Shown here piece by piece: positions 36,301 through 49,900 of a DNA stretch of 64,000 nt (position 1 is the first letter of the stretch; each line of letters opens with the position of its first letter). Under the pieces are notes generated by a model. The model did no database searches. It was not told the origin of the DNA and saw only the letters and a list, made by a program, of their open reading frames with translations. The DNA is from Ifrita kowaldi (lineage: Eukaryota; Chordata; Aves; Passeriformes; Cinclosomatidae). The position numbers were made by a program, and so were the translations under genes. The stretch covers positions 186,258 through 250,257 of the forward strand of contig VZRS01006544.1 in assembly GCA_013398055.1 (NCBI GenBank). Reading direction: 5' to 3'.

Positions 36301-39300
36301 GAATTTCCTTAGAAATGTGGCTTAATTCACAAATGAATTTCACTAGAAAGACTTCTTTATCTGAAGTCTGAAATTGAAGTGTACACGTGTCATTTTGTTG
36401 CTCAAGTGTGCTGAGAGACATGCTTGCCATTAGCAGAGTCCCCTTAGTTACAAGGTAGACTTATAACCCGTATTTCAAAATCCTGCTTTCTATGATGGCT
36501 GTTAGTGGCATTTTTCTTTGAAAAGCAAAAGAAGTTAAAAATTGTGCCTGCATCTGTTATTGTTGCTATGACAGCTGTCTTTGTCCAGTTTTAACTATCC
36601 TATTCTGAGAACTCCTGACTGGGATTGTAACATTAATGGTCACAGGCAGAGGAAGTAGAAGTGGAGGTCTTTCAATGCTGTCTCCTTCACTCAGTCAAAA
36701 AATATTTCTTCTGAGTTCCACTAGTTTTAATCAAGATGCAATGAGTTGAAACATTCCATTACTAACTCTGTTTTGGTGCCTGGCATAATTAGGACTGGTA
36801 TGGTTATGATATAAATGAGTAGCCAGTTCCTTAGCACTACTTAATCGTGGTTTGTCTTGGGCAAGACAGATGCTACTGCTAATACTGTGCTTCTGAGACT
36901 TGAAAACTGGGAAGATCTCTCGAAATAAGGTGATGCAATTTTTGTGCAAGGCCATGTACAAAATTATGTTGTCTTCAGATGGCAATTGTGAAACAAGCGA
37001 GTGCTCCTTGCAACATGCTATCAGTTATTGCATAAGCTGGCACGAAATAAGGTCCACCCCTCTTGTCTAGGTGAGCAGTGGGATGTGCTGTCTTCAGCTG
37101 CCAACTTACTTTTACACTGATGTGCAACACCAGTGTAAAAAAGATGTAAAATAGCCCATGTTTATTGAAACCCTCCTTTCTAGCATACTGAACGTCTTCC
37201 TCTGAAGTGGATAGCTAACTTCTGTGTAGTCAGAGTCTATATTAAGCATTTGTAAATGGCTGTCTTCCTGACACTAGCTGGAAAATACTGTCACGAGAGA
37301 AAGTTTGTTGTAAGTTAGATGGCAGCCTGTTAGTCTGAGTAACACATTGTTGGAAACTGTTGGTGGTAAAGTAGCAGCAGCTCAGAAAGCTCTGTGACCC
37401 TAATCCAGACTTGTTTTAGAGGGTAACTTCTAATACAGAATCTTGAGCAGTTTAGTCCAGTTGGAGGGTCAGCTGTCTATTTTGGAGATCAGACTGCTGC
37501 CTTTTAAGATGAAAGCCATATTTCGTGAATATGAGCTCCTTTTTATCTGCTTGCTGTGCCTTGTGTGAGGGAAGGAGCAGCTGTAGTCCATTCACCAGAC
37601 CTGCATTTGGCTGTTGCTGCCATTGTGTTGTGTGTAAACATGTACCATTATTTTGGATCATATAGCAGCCTGTTCAAAAGGGTCTCGCATTCCCCAGCTG
37701 TTCTGCAACTTTTCCATCTCTGAGCTTGCCAGCTGCTTAATACAGGCAACTGTAGCTGCATTTGTTTCTCTGGTGTTAGGTATTACTGGAGATAAAATTG
37801 ACTTGTTGAATGGTAGGCACTGCGAGCCCCTCTCCTGCTCCGAATGGACTTAAAACAAAAGTAGACTGTTCTTACTTGGTCAAAGTTGTTAGAAGTTTTC
37901 TTTGTCACTAGCTGAAGAGATTGCATAAAAATCTTTGTTTTGTAGATTTGAAACAAATATGAAATACAATTGTGTTTACATATATAGATATATATATCCA
38001 CACTAATCCAAAAGAACTGGGTTACAAAAAGGTGTGCCTTAAAGCCATGTCAACAGCTCATTTGTTTAACCACTTCTCTGAACATTGTTCAGTTTAACAA
38101 GGCATCCTGTGCTCTCTTGTCAGCCAACCCTTTTGTTTACTGAATCTGGGAACTTTTGTTTCAGTGGCAGCACTGCTCAGACTGGATGTCAGGGAAAGAA
38201 CAGGGGCTCTGCAGTGTCTTGTGTCTGCAGTGAGTGGTCAGTCCAGGTGAGGAGCCACAGGCTGAGACCTGCCTTTTCCAGACTGCTGTCCCTGCCGTGA
38301 AAGTGATAGGAAGTGTCTGGAAAATGTTTTGTGTGACTGAACTCCTCCTACCTGCAGCTTTGAATCCATAGCTATCTGCTGGGAGATACAGAAGTTAAAA
38401 GAGTAAATTCAAGCACCTTTGGAAAAAGGAGATAATTCTCTTAATGACTAAAGTTACTATTCGAACCACTTAACCTGTTCTACAATGTCAGTTTGAAACT
38501 TTGGGTGAGGAGGAGTGTATCCTTGGTTGCTGCAAGAGATTGCTAAAGAGAGTGATAAAGCAAAGTTTTCAGAGGCTTGAGCTGGTGCTATTAATTAGTA
38601 TTCCATACTCCCTTACAAGGGGATAAATCAGGTGTTTGCTTGAAATCATATTTAATGCAGTTTGTATTTGAAGAATGTAAATTAGATCTTTTATGGTTTT
38701 GCTATTCATTTCATGGTGAAGGAGACTGGAAAGGAATGACTTGTGCATTCTTGCTCCTGATAGCAGAAAAGGCTGCCTCTGCCCCAGGGTCCAAGCTACC
38801 CATTGTAACTGGCCTGAATACCCTATTATTCAGAGAGGAAATTTCCAGGTGACTGTAAATGTATTTCTATTTTCCCCACCCTTTCACCAGGCCTGCTCTA
38901 TCCTTGCTCATTGTAGCTTTCGTGTTCATGTTAAACATCAACACTACCTAAATTAGGCTAGGATGACTCTGGCTTAGTAATAGAGACTTGACCTGTAAAA
39001 ACAAAAACAAAACGGTAAAAAAAGTCTCTTGATTTAAGGTAGCATGTTTCAGGATCTGTTTTTCATATCTCCAAACAGCTGAGAATTTGAACTTTTCCAT
39101 TCTAATGCTAGTGTCTTAAAAGAAGTTGGAACACTGTCTTTGGCTAGATGTGGATATTTGTCTTCTGGAAAGTTAATTTTTCAAAGTCAGTGTTGGAGCA
39201 CTAAAACATTATTTGTCTGAAATCATAGCAGAAATACAGGCTTATAGTTTGAAGTGATCATACTAGATACATAGTTGTATTAGCTGAGCATGGATATTAG

Positions 39301-41290
39301 ATAAAAATGTCTAGTTAACACAGAAAATGTAGAAATGAATGTGTGTTCTGGATTTAGTAACTACATGTATGAACAGTTCTTTAGAAAACAGGTAACAGGA
39401 GTTCTCTTTCAGAACAGCAGATTGACCACACTTCCAAAACAGAGGAAGACAACTGAGTGTGATACTGAGGGTGTGGAGAGGGAGGTAGGGAACAGAGGAG
39501 GAACTTGTGTCACAGGGAAGGTCAGGGGAGCATCTTAACATTTTATTTTTTTTAAGTGCTGCTGATTAATTCATAACCCCTTTGGAATGAGTTTAGGGAA
39601 TGGACATAGAAGAGATTGGGAGGAGTGGATTTTGAGAAGTAAGAAAGTAAGGAAGTGTTGGTTTTTCCTCAGTTGAACAGAGGAGGAAGACAGTATCTGA
39701 TTAATAAACAGTCTTCAATTATTGAAGGCTTTAGGAGAAATAAATATTTCTTTCGCATAGAAGGTGGTGGGAAGTGAAGTGAAAAGACTTTGAATGGCCT
39801 TAAATTGCTTAAACATGTTTAAAATAATAGAGGGGGAAAAAGAAGACCTCCAAAGACTGTTTTTAATGAAGTTGGTGGGAGTTTTGGGAAGGCGTAAAAA
39901 TAGAGCATTTGAGAAAGCTTTTTGTTAGATGTTTTTCTTTCTTTCTTTCAAATGAAACATTCTGTCGGTGTTTTTAACTTGGCTTAAATTTGCTCCATCC
40001 TCTACAGGGGAAAATATTTATTTTAAAGTTTCCTCTAAACTTAAATTGGCTTCCCAGCCAATTTAAAGACATGTCTGTCTATGTAATACCTTCCAACTCC
40101 AGGAAAGCTGAAAACTGTAAGGCTTAGTGGAGGAGGAGACCTTGTTGATTGCACAGGAGAGCAGCATTTCCAGCAGCAGAAAAATTGCTGTTCTGAAAAT
40201 GTAGCTTGAATTAATCCCTTCCACCTTTGTTTCCTTTTGCTTTTGTTAATGATTTCCTTTGCTCAGCTAGTGGTAAGTGCTGTTGTGCCTGCTTCACTCC
40301 ACTGATTCTTCCACTGCTCTCTGTGACTAAAAATTACAGTATATATCAATTTAAAGACAGAAATAAAGCAGTGGCAGATAGAGCTTCTTCACTAAGCTGC
40401 ACGTTTATGAGAGTTATGGTCTTTAACTTTGGCATTTAAAGTTACTTCTCTCCAGGGTGATCATTGCAGCTCTCAGTGTGGGTTGTCCTGCACACTGATG
40501 CGTTTGGGTGCCTGTTATCTCACAGGTTGTGTGGCTCAAGTCTCTGCCCTATGTGTAGCTTATCAGCCATCTGCACGGCTCCCCAGAGGCCACAAAATCG
40601 TCTCTATCACTGGGAAGATTCAAGGCTTTGAAGGAAGTTTGCTTAAGCAGAAGTTGCAATAATGAACAAACTTACAAAAAGAAAACAATGTATTTACTGA
40701 GGTAATATGTGTCAGTAAGGATCTGGCTTAGTTAGGCTGTGTTGTTAGGGTTGCCTGTTGCAGCTACTTGCGTTCTGGATGCTTTGCCTTGTTTGTGTGC
40801 TGCAGTGAGGCTGTGCTCTCATCTCTAATCAGCATTGAGGTGTTACCTGCTGAAAAGTACCAGTACTGCTGCTTCTTCTCCCACCTTACTCCACAAAACT
40901 ACTTAGCTGAGGTATTCCTGTTTAGATCACGCTGTTGGCTTTAGGCTTAAACTACTTTAGTCAGAGTATTCTGTCATTTGTGGTTTAAAGTATATGCTGT
41001 GACAAATATTACTTCAAAGGAGTTTGTACAAAACTTGACCCTTGCAAAGCTCAGAGAGTAAAGACTCTCCAGAACTCTGTAAACACCCTGACCGTGGGAT
41101 TGCACCAAGCCTCTTCTGGACGCTCTCCCTTGTGCCTGTCCTCTTCCTTCCTCTTGTATTGCAGAGTGCCAGTAGTTGACAGGCAAAGGATTTGTTTTTC
41201 CTGAAATACACTTGTTTGTCTTGTCTCCATAATATTTGTTGCATGCCTGACTTGACAACTTGCATGCAAATACCTATTTTATACTGTTTT
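33345..41290 (+). other. probable long first intron, left part
   Basis: No coding sequence recognised. The plus strand is T- and G-leaning, in line with transcription from the CpG island. A consensus donor (TTCAG|GTGAGT) occurs at about 34731 without a good acceptor upstream. The paired TAATTA-type motif at 33851 is listed separately. No other dispersed repeat is identified. Confidence 0.45.
33851..33878 (+). repeat. duplicated TTAATTAA motif
   Basis: CTTAATTAATTA occurs twice (33851-33862 and 33865-33876), separated by GG. Each copy contains the palindrome TTAATTAA, a core that homeodomain proteins can bind. It may simply be AT-rich sequence. Confidence 0.85.
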
Positions 41291-41293
41291 TGT

Positions 41294-41320
41294 GGGTTGG
41301 CAACAAAGTAATTGTGGCTT
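41294..41320 (+). mobile_element. possible mariner-type terminal repeat remnant
   Basis: GGGTTGGCAACAAAGTAATT followed by GTGGCTT closely resembles the ends of mariner transposons (general form GGTTGGCAACnAAGTAATTG). No inverted partner is visible within about 1 kb to the right and no transposase frame is present. If genuine it is a lone end or a tiny non-autonomous remnant. Confidence 0.4.
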
Positions 41321-42720
41321 CCTACCGCAAGCAAAAGCCTGGTGTATGGAACAGAGTTGTTTATATGGATTCCTGGTATGGAATGGAAGTTTAATTCTTT
41401 TAGCTTAAAATTAAATTGCATTGAATAAAATGAACTTTGAATTTAAGTGGCACTAAACCCAGCTGAACAATTTTCTAGGGCTTACATTAATAAAAGCAAA
41501 CTATAGCATAGCTACTATTGCTAGGGATGTATTTCAAGTTCTTAAAACTTGTGGTTTAAGAGGGGAATGCTCAGCTTATGCTTCTGTAATAAACTTCATA
41601 TCTGAAATGCACTGTGTGGTGTACCCTGCTGGGATAGTACAGCCACAGATAACTTGAAGGGATTTGTGTGGGCAGGGAGAAGGCATACGAAGCATTCCAG
41701 GTGAGATATAAATTTCCGTGGCCTGGTTTGGGAACTTAACCTGCCTTACAGTAAGAGGTAGAGAGCTGCAAAAAAGAAGTTACCAGTGATTTTGTTTCAT
41801 CTGACCTACTGTTAGAGGACCTAGTAGCCTTTTAAAAGAAATCTTTAAAAGCAGTATTTGGTTGAACATGCTTTTTCTGGACTCCCAGGAGGTGCTTGCC
41901 AGCAAGGAGCTGCTAACATCAAAAGCAAAACCCCAAAAGGCCCGTATATGTGTGTGAAGTAAGGAAGCCAGGAATGAGAGTGGTTTTGTGCTGAACTTCA
42001 GCTGGAAGACCTTTCCAAATGCAATAAAGAAAGGGAGCACCTTCATTACTGCCTTCAAAAATTATGATGACTTGTGAGATTCTTAGAGTAACATACAAAT
42101 GAAGACAGTGTCCTTCCAATAAAACAAATGTTACTTCATTAAATGTTTCTTATGCAAAAACCAATATGAGAACTTATAACCGTGCCAGTCACCTCTGAAA
42201 CAAAGCAAGTAATCTTGGTGTTACAGAGGTTTGTTTCTTAAGGAAGCCCTGAAAAAACTTTTTCCATGAGCACGTTGGTATGAATTGGCATTCTTCCTTG
42301 CACAGGAAACCACAAATTCTTATTGCGGAAAACTTCTAACTCTTGTAAAACAGTCATTAGTTTTGTGTATTAAATGTGCAGAATGTTCTAGTTTTTTTCG
42401 TGTGGCCTCTGGAGGGCTGCTCTAAGAAATGCTTTTCTTTTGATAAACAGAAGATCACTTGCTCAAATGTTTCCAGTCACTTGTAGTCACTGTACATGCT
42501 GCTGGGGCTTGGATACTTCTCAAATGTCTACAAGCCTGAGACCATCTTTATTGCTCAATTATTTTTACCCCCTCAAGTCTGACAGTTGCAGCAACTGAAC
42601 ATGATCCCTGTGTTAAATACAGCAATGTGTTTGATGAGTTGCTTTGTTAGGGTTTCTGCAACCTGTGCACTTGAAATTGCCTTTGGTGGTGGGGCAGCTC
42701 TGGGAGCAGTGTCACTCAGT

Positions 42721-42760
42721 GCACACCCACACACACAAACACACACAGACACACAGACAT
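42721..42760 (+). repeat. (CA)n microsatellite, impure
   Basis: GCACACCCACACACACAAAC followed by more ACAC and ACAG units. It is a short, imperfect dinucleotide repeat. Confidence 0.9.
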
Positions 42761-43468
42761 GCTGTGCTCGTGTGCTCTCCCTGGAACACCTGTGTGCAAT
42801 GTCACCGTGACTTGTACACCTCTAGTCTGTCATGTGTACTACAGCCTGGGAGCTTCAGGTTCAGGTGACTGGAAAAATTGCTTCTATGACTTCACTGAGC
42901 ATCCTGCTTTTTCTTTATGCTAGTCTTTTTCAGTCTTTGCCTTTATGATCTGGTCTTATCAACCTCTTTTTTTTTCTTTTTTTTTTTTTTTTAATCCCTA
43001 TTCTGGATTTGGTGTGCAAGGTATGATCAAACTGCACATGAAGGAAAACCCTTTCTTACCTAAGAACTGCATCCTTAGCTTTTGTTCCTTTCAAATACGC
43101 TATCAAGAGTAGAACTCAAATTACACAGCACATTCTTTTTATTTTTTTTTAATGACAGAAGAAAGGACAATGGGTGGGATGTAGCAAATCACATAAGCTA
43201 GCAGTGATAGAAGTGTTTAGTTTTGTTTGGGGGTTTTTTTGCAGTGCAGACTACTTGTTTGAAACAGATTTGTCATATCTTCTTCAATGTTTTATAGTTT
43301 CTACTATTTTGGAGTGTTAGATGGGTTCTCAAGTACTGGAACGTTACTGCTGCTATTTAAGGCAGGACATCTGTCATGGTGTGTCTAGAGTCTGATTTCC
43401 CCAAGCCTGAACAATTCTTGCCTTTATGCTCTACCTATGTAGCCATTGCTCTTTCTACAAGCTAAAAA

Positions 43469-43540
43469 TAACAGAGAGGTTAAACAACTTGTTAAAAGTC
43501 TGTGATTTCTGAGAGCAGCAACTTGCCAGTAGCTATGTCT
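43469..43540 (+). mobile_element. MIR-like SINE relic
   Basis: TAACAGAGAGGTTAAACAAC then TTGTTAAAAGTCTGTGATTT matches the MIR core ('cagagaggttaagtgacttgcccaaggtcacac') with many changes. Only the core seems to survive. Edges and assignment come from memory of the consensus. Confidence 0.45.
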
Positions 43541-43898
43541 TGTGTCATCTGGACAATGCTTTGGCAGAGTTTTAAGAATTTGATAAACTAGGCCAAATTA
43601 ACTTTCCTTTCTGGTCAGGAATAACTTTCTGTGCTGGAAGGATGTGCACAAAATAAATGCATGCTTCCCACAAACAGTGTTGACACTGTCTCATGCTGCA
43701 CACACCAAGGCTTCTGGGACCCAGCCCTGGCAGCATCCTCCTGGTGTCCCACCCTCGGCTTCCTCCCTTGCTTCTGGAAGTCATGGCTTGCATATCTGCT
43801 TCCTTGGGATTTGGGACTTTTCCCTTGCAGTAGCCTCAGTATTAGCTGCCCTCTTAACTGTGGTTTATGTCCCAACAGCTGTTTAGTTTGCAGACTTT

Positions 43899-43932
43899 TA
43901 CTGTAAATACTATTTACAATATTATTACAGTA
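43899..43932. repeat. short inverted repeat
   Basis: TACTGTAA at 43899-43906 pairs exactly with TTACAGTA at 43925-43932. Nested GTAAAT/ATTTAC gives a shorter alternative stem. It is AT-rich and probably not functional. Confidence 0.8.
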
Positions 43933-46900
43933 TTATCAAGTATTCTGTGCACAGGATATTGAAGCTGCTCTGTGGAGCGTCAGAACCCTTCTGCAGAAGG
44001 GGCAGACTCTTCTAATCTAAAGAAATTATCCCTCTTCTCCCACTGAAACTCTACTCTGAAAACTTTGTTCTAGAGACAGTTTTAATGAGCTTTAAAACCT
44101 GTATCACAGTTTTCAGAACAACCCCTTTATGTCTGTGGCCTTGCAATAATGCCATTTTTGGGGATGAAATTTTATGACTCCAACAGCTCTTTACTCCTCC
44201 CATTTCCCTCTTTCCTTCCTGCTCCCAGCTGTATGCATGTGCTGATTATTCTGGGGTGGCTCTAGTCCACTCCTTCAACTTTGTAAGCTGCTTTATCTCA
44301 GGTTCTGGTTGCTGGGTCAGTGTCTGCTGTTAGTGAACCAAGGAAGGTCTCCAATGCATGTGGGAGCTGGCACAGAAGGGACGGTGTCAGACTGGACAAA
44401 AAATATGTTCTCTGCACAGTTCACTTTGCCTAGATGGATCTGTGGATGAACATGAGTTTTCTGATGGCACCTCTCAATTCTGATTTGACAAATTAAAAGC
44501 TTTCAAATGGAACACTGAAGTAGTGTTTATTTGAAACTTAAAATGCTGGAATTGGACGTTTTTTTCCCTTTGTATTAGTAGCTCCTATGCGACACTATGT
44601 TTTTACATGTTGTTTGTGTAAAGGAAGCTTTACACTTCCCTGGGAAGGTTGCAGCTGGGAAAGGCCTGAAACAATTGCAGTTGCTTGGCTCTGTTGGATT
44701 GTAACTCTGTATGACTCTTACTAATCTAAAACTGCAAATGCTTTACTGTTCATCAGATTGTAAAAATGCTGTGAGACCATCCAGCATCTCTTAAAGATAG
44801 CCTGAGTTACAGAATTCTGGAGTTAGAATAGTCATGGTGACAGCATGTCTCTTTGTACTGGTGGAGAAAATTAAAGAGAATGGGGAAGAAATGCTAAGGG
44901 AGTAAGGAGATTTGAAATAACTGTACATGGGTCAATGCAAACAACATAGGAAGTTTTGGGAAGCTTTGTTAAACTTGGGCTGGGTACTTAAAGGTTTACT
45001 AGAGAGTAATACATGCTATTGAACTTGATGGCTTTGGCTTGTGATCACCAGTGAAAGCCTGCTTTTTCACCCAGTTTTGCAACTGGGGATTTACTTTGGC
45101 ACAAGGAAGATAAGTTTCTTATTTGAGTTAGCAGGATACAAGTGTCTGGTTGGAAACATTCCCAGCAATGATCTGATTCCTAGCCTTTTCTGTAACTGCT
45201 CAATAGTGCCACTAGTGCATATTTGGCCACAAAATAGTTATGACAACTTGCATAAACTCCAAGATTTTTTAATGTCTCAAAACCACTTTAATATGGGGTA
45301 CAAGCTGGTCATTTATAAACACTGTCTTGAAACAAAGTAATTGGATTTAACAGAACAGCTTGGTGGATGGTCAGTTCCAAGTGCCCTGGCTTCCTAGGAA
45401 GTGCCAGCCGAGTTTGTTGCTTCTGCCTGCTGACTTTGTGGCATCCCAGGTGCTGCTTGGTAAACTGACTGCTGGCCACTGGCCCTGCACACCTTCCTCA
45501 CAGTACAGGAGTCTTGTGTCCAGAGACATCATCTCCCAGACCAAGATCTCCAGATTATTGCTGGGCTTCGTTTAGAAAGGACACCTGAGCTGGCTCCATT
45601 GCTTGCTGCAGGTGTTGAATTGCTCCAGTGTTTTAGAGGAGCCTGTGCTGTAGTATCAGTATATTCTCCAGGCTAATTCATGTATACATTTTTGACCAAA
45701 ACAAAATAAGGCCTTACCTTCTTTTACATCTTAACAAAACTTTTTCTCATTATAAATTATTGAATTGAAGTATTTGAGTTAAAGAAAAAAAATCCAAACA
45801 ACAAACCACCAAAACAAAACTATTTGATTTCTCACTTCATTCTGGCAGTAGATGCACATCCAGTGTGTGAGGGAGAGACTCGTGACTGTGTTAAGCTCCA
45901 GATGTGAGAGGGTGTTCTGCATTACAGGTAGATGAAATAAATTTCAGAGCCATCTGGCAATGAGCAGAGTGCAACTGCTTGACTGCCTTGAACTTCACTT
46001 GTGTAAGTGAACCTCTTCACAGGTTTTGAAGAGGACATTCTTTTGAGGAGTGTCCTGAAAATATTCTCATTAGTTCTTGGGGTTTTTTTTCAACATTATT
46101 GTCGGGTGATCTTATTATCCAAAATACTGCATAGTTCAGATCTGAAATTTAGATTCAAAGTTAATATATCTCCATAGCAAAGTCCATGTTGTTCAGAGAT
46201 TTCACCATGTTAATTGTTAACAGAGGTGCTCTCACTGCTCAGCTGAGCTGCAGGGTTTGTTAGCTGAGCACTGCTTTCTGTTGATTAAGTGCTATTTTTG
46301 ATGTCTCACAGCACCAACATATTTAACTTAATAGATGTGACATGGAGGAGCCTTATCCTGAAATGTGCTGCTGGAACTTAGCTGGAACTGTTCAGAATAT
46401 GCTCAAAAATATTACTTTATATTTTCTCCAGGGTTATTTGCACCATCAATTGCATCAATTCTATTTAAATTATATACTTACTTTGATCTTTGAGCACAAG
46501 ATCTGATTTTATTTGGTTGTTCATGACAACCTGAGTATTGTGTTTTATATTCGGTTTTTGTTTTGTTTTTTTTTAATCTTCTTAATAGCTTCTGTATTGA
46601 GTGCTGTTGTTTAGAACAAGGATTTATTTGTGTGTGCACCTGATTCACAAGATTCACTGTTGTGTTTCAGTGTCTTCAGAGTCTTGCTTCATCTTGTCTA
46701 CTGCCTTTGCTTTGTTTCTTTCGTGTGTGGTACTATCCATTTCCAAGACCTTGGAACTACAGCTCTCACTCTCATGTATAGGCAAGTCTTCAGTCTTGTT
46801 CCATAATTGCTCAGTGAAGCAATCTCAGTTGTTATTGAGGAAGCTTGAGATGCTTTGAGGTGTTGCAGATCAGAAGACCATTATAGTTCTGTAAGAGCTC

Positions 46901-49900
46901 CTCTGTTCTCCAGTGTGGTCACTAACAGAGCATTTTTGAAAATTCACATAGGTGAACAGAAGTGCAATGGGCTACATGAATCCAAAATGTCCCTCATGTT
47001 ATTTTGTTTGAAAAAAAAAATTTTTTTAAACTTTTGCAATTCTTACATTTATTGAATTTATTTTTAATGAAATTAATTCCATTAATAAGGGAGTTGTTTT
47101 CAGTCATCCTGTCACAAGATGCTGAACTTCAGGAGAGAAATCTAAACATGAGGGATGTCTTGAATCCATTGTAAAGAGATCATCTGAATGGGCCAGTGCA
47201 CGACCTGCTGGTTAAGGATCATGCATCATTAAGTCCTCCTTGTCTGAGGAAACCAAATGTTTAATGTTCCTTCTATTCATGAATCTGGCCTTTCTAGAGA
47301 CTGTAGTTAGCAGTGACTGTTGTCTTTGGTAGGAAATTCAACTGTTTCTATTTTGGATTTTATGGTCTTGTTTCTATCATTAGTTGATTCTTGGGTGTTT
47401 GGGAAGTTTCTTTGGTGTGTGTTCCTCCTTAACTTGCTCCAAAGACTTCATTGCTAGACAGTGGCCAAGTCCAGTTGATCCAAACAGTCCCATCAGCTGA
47501 GATAACTTGTTTTCTGTTGGAGTTGGATGTTGTGCTTGTGCATTTTAGGATGATGTATAATAACCTGACCAGGAGAGATGCCTTGGAAAAAAGACGAGGA
47601 AAACAGGCTTCCTAATTATGTGACCTCTTATTATCTTTAGGGAAAGGGCTGATGGAAAGCAGGTGTATTTTAAGGGACTACTTTTTTATTACAAGTCTGC
47701 ATGGCTTAAATTTAGCACTTCAACCTTTGCCTGGCCTTCACCAAATCTTCTCCTCTAGCCGTATTTGCAGTATCTTTCCTTTCTGGCCAAAAAAGAGAGG
47801 CATGCACGTTTTAATATGCCATTTTTTGGTTTGTGCAACACTCAATCATTTTGCCAGCATGAGGAGGTAGTGTGAGTTTGCAAGGAGAGCATGAGTTATG
47901 TGAATGATATTGTCTCATCCGAGAGATTTTACCTCTGTAGGTAAAGGCCCAATGAGGGTAAAAAAAACCCCCAACAAAACTCTTGCAGACTAACTTGAAA
48001 TACTTGATTTTTAAAATTGTACAACTATTACATGTAGAACTGTCTTTTGAAAGATTTTTTTTTTTTCCACTCAATTCTTGAACTGCAGAAATGGATACTT
48101 GTCTCTGTTTGGACAAGTGCTGGCAAGTTCAAAACTGTAAGTGGTTTTTGTGATGAACTGGAATTTCAGAGGTGACACTGCTGTCGACTCTGTCTCTGTC
48201 CTTGAATGCAGCAAGTCTGTTCCTCTGTGGTCCCATAGCAAACAGCTGTGATCCCTCCACTTCCTGTCATGTTAGAAGTTCAGCATCTGTAAAGCAATGA
48301 ACACTTTATGCTGCTAATGGCTTTGGAGTAACTTAATTTAAATGGAAAATGAGCAGTTCCTTACTTAAAATGTGCCTCAGATCATGTTTGTAAATGTTCT
48401 AGAGATTAATTGATGCATCTCATTTTCAGTATTTCTTGTATATTTAAGGGAGACAGTAGTGTACCAAAATTGATGAAACCAAGTGAAAGCTGATTTGTTT
48501 TGGAGAAGGAGAACAGACTGGCTTGAAGGAATGGCTCTCTAGACCTTAGTGCTTGGTATGAACACTGAAACTTATGTACTGGGAATGCCATAGACTTAAA
48601 TTACAATAAAGAGATAACATGGTGGAAAAATGAGTCAGAGAAGTGAGGTCATCTAAGAAAATCAAATAAAATTCACCTTGTAATAATGAATTCTTGAATG
48701 TATGGAGTTTTTTGAAGAGGTTGTTAAGAACTGTAATCTGCATAATTGAATGTGTGTACTAAAGGACAAAACTGCTATTGTTATGAAGTCAGAACATGCA
48801 AATGTCTCTGAGTCTGAAGAAATGTTTCAAAAATTCATTTTGAGAACTTGGAAGACAATCTAATAAGCCTGTGTGGAAATCTGCTCCATAGTACTGTTAT
48901 GTTGGCAGGAGACATTGATTTACATGTTAATAAAATATCTCTTTCAAGAGTGCTGCTACTCAACAAGACTAAGAACATTATAACTTGGTTTTAGAGCTCT
49001 TCCAGAAGATATCCTACATAATTGATGCCCCTGCCAAAGGAGCTAAGAGGGACATTGTAATGGAACCATCTCTGATGTCACATTTTAGTTGTTAAGGAGC
49101 TATTAAATAACAAAACCTTTAAATCTAAGATCATATTTCATTTTGGCTAAAATTGGCATTTATTTAGTTACAGTTGTGCTCCATTTCTAGGGGTTTACGG
49201 GAAAATTTTGGAAGTTGTAATTGTTCTTGCTCAGATAAACAGCTGAGTAGGCAATTGACTGCAAGTCTCTAGACATTGGTGTTTGCCTGTGTTAGGGTAT
49301 GATTTCAGGATGGATTACTGTGACTTGAATTAATGGCAGCTGGTTCACGGATATAAAAGGAATCTTCTCTTACCCAGGTGTATCTTAGTCAACTTTGCTG
49401 AAGTTACTTGAATGTACAGTCAAGTGTATACAGGGATCTGGGTAAAACTTGGACTCCCTGTCACTGGGATACCCACACTCATACTGTCTAGAACATGTGG
49501 CAGCTGTAGCACTTTTTAAAAATTGGATTTGTGGGATGAGCTAGTTCCTGCAGCTAGTGCTTGGCTTTTATTCTGGTATAGTTAATTGATATGTGGAAGG
49601 AATTCAAGCTGCAGATTAAGGAGTGAGTGTGCCTGTGAGAGCTCAAGCAATGTGATTTGCCCTCTGAACTCATGAAGCTCTAACTATAGTCCGTGTTTCT
49701 GGCCACTGTTTCTGTCCCGGGGCGCTCTGTCAGAAGAGGTTCCCACTGCTGTTGCTTGCACACTGGCCCATGTCAGAGGTGACTCTCAGCAGGAGTGCAC
49801 GCTGCAAATAGCACAGCCCCAGTTTCTGACCAAAGCCTGGCTGAGCAAGTGCAGGTTAGAAGTCACTGAGATAACATAAACCCAGCACACGTGGGTCTGC

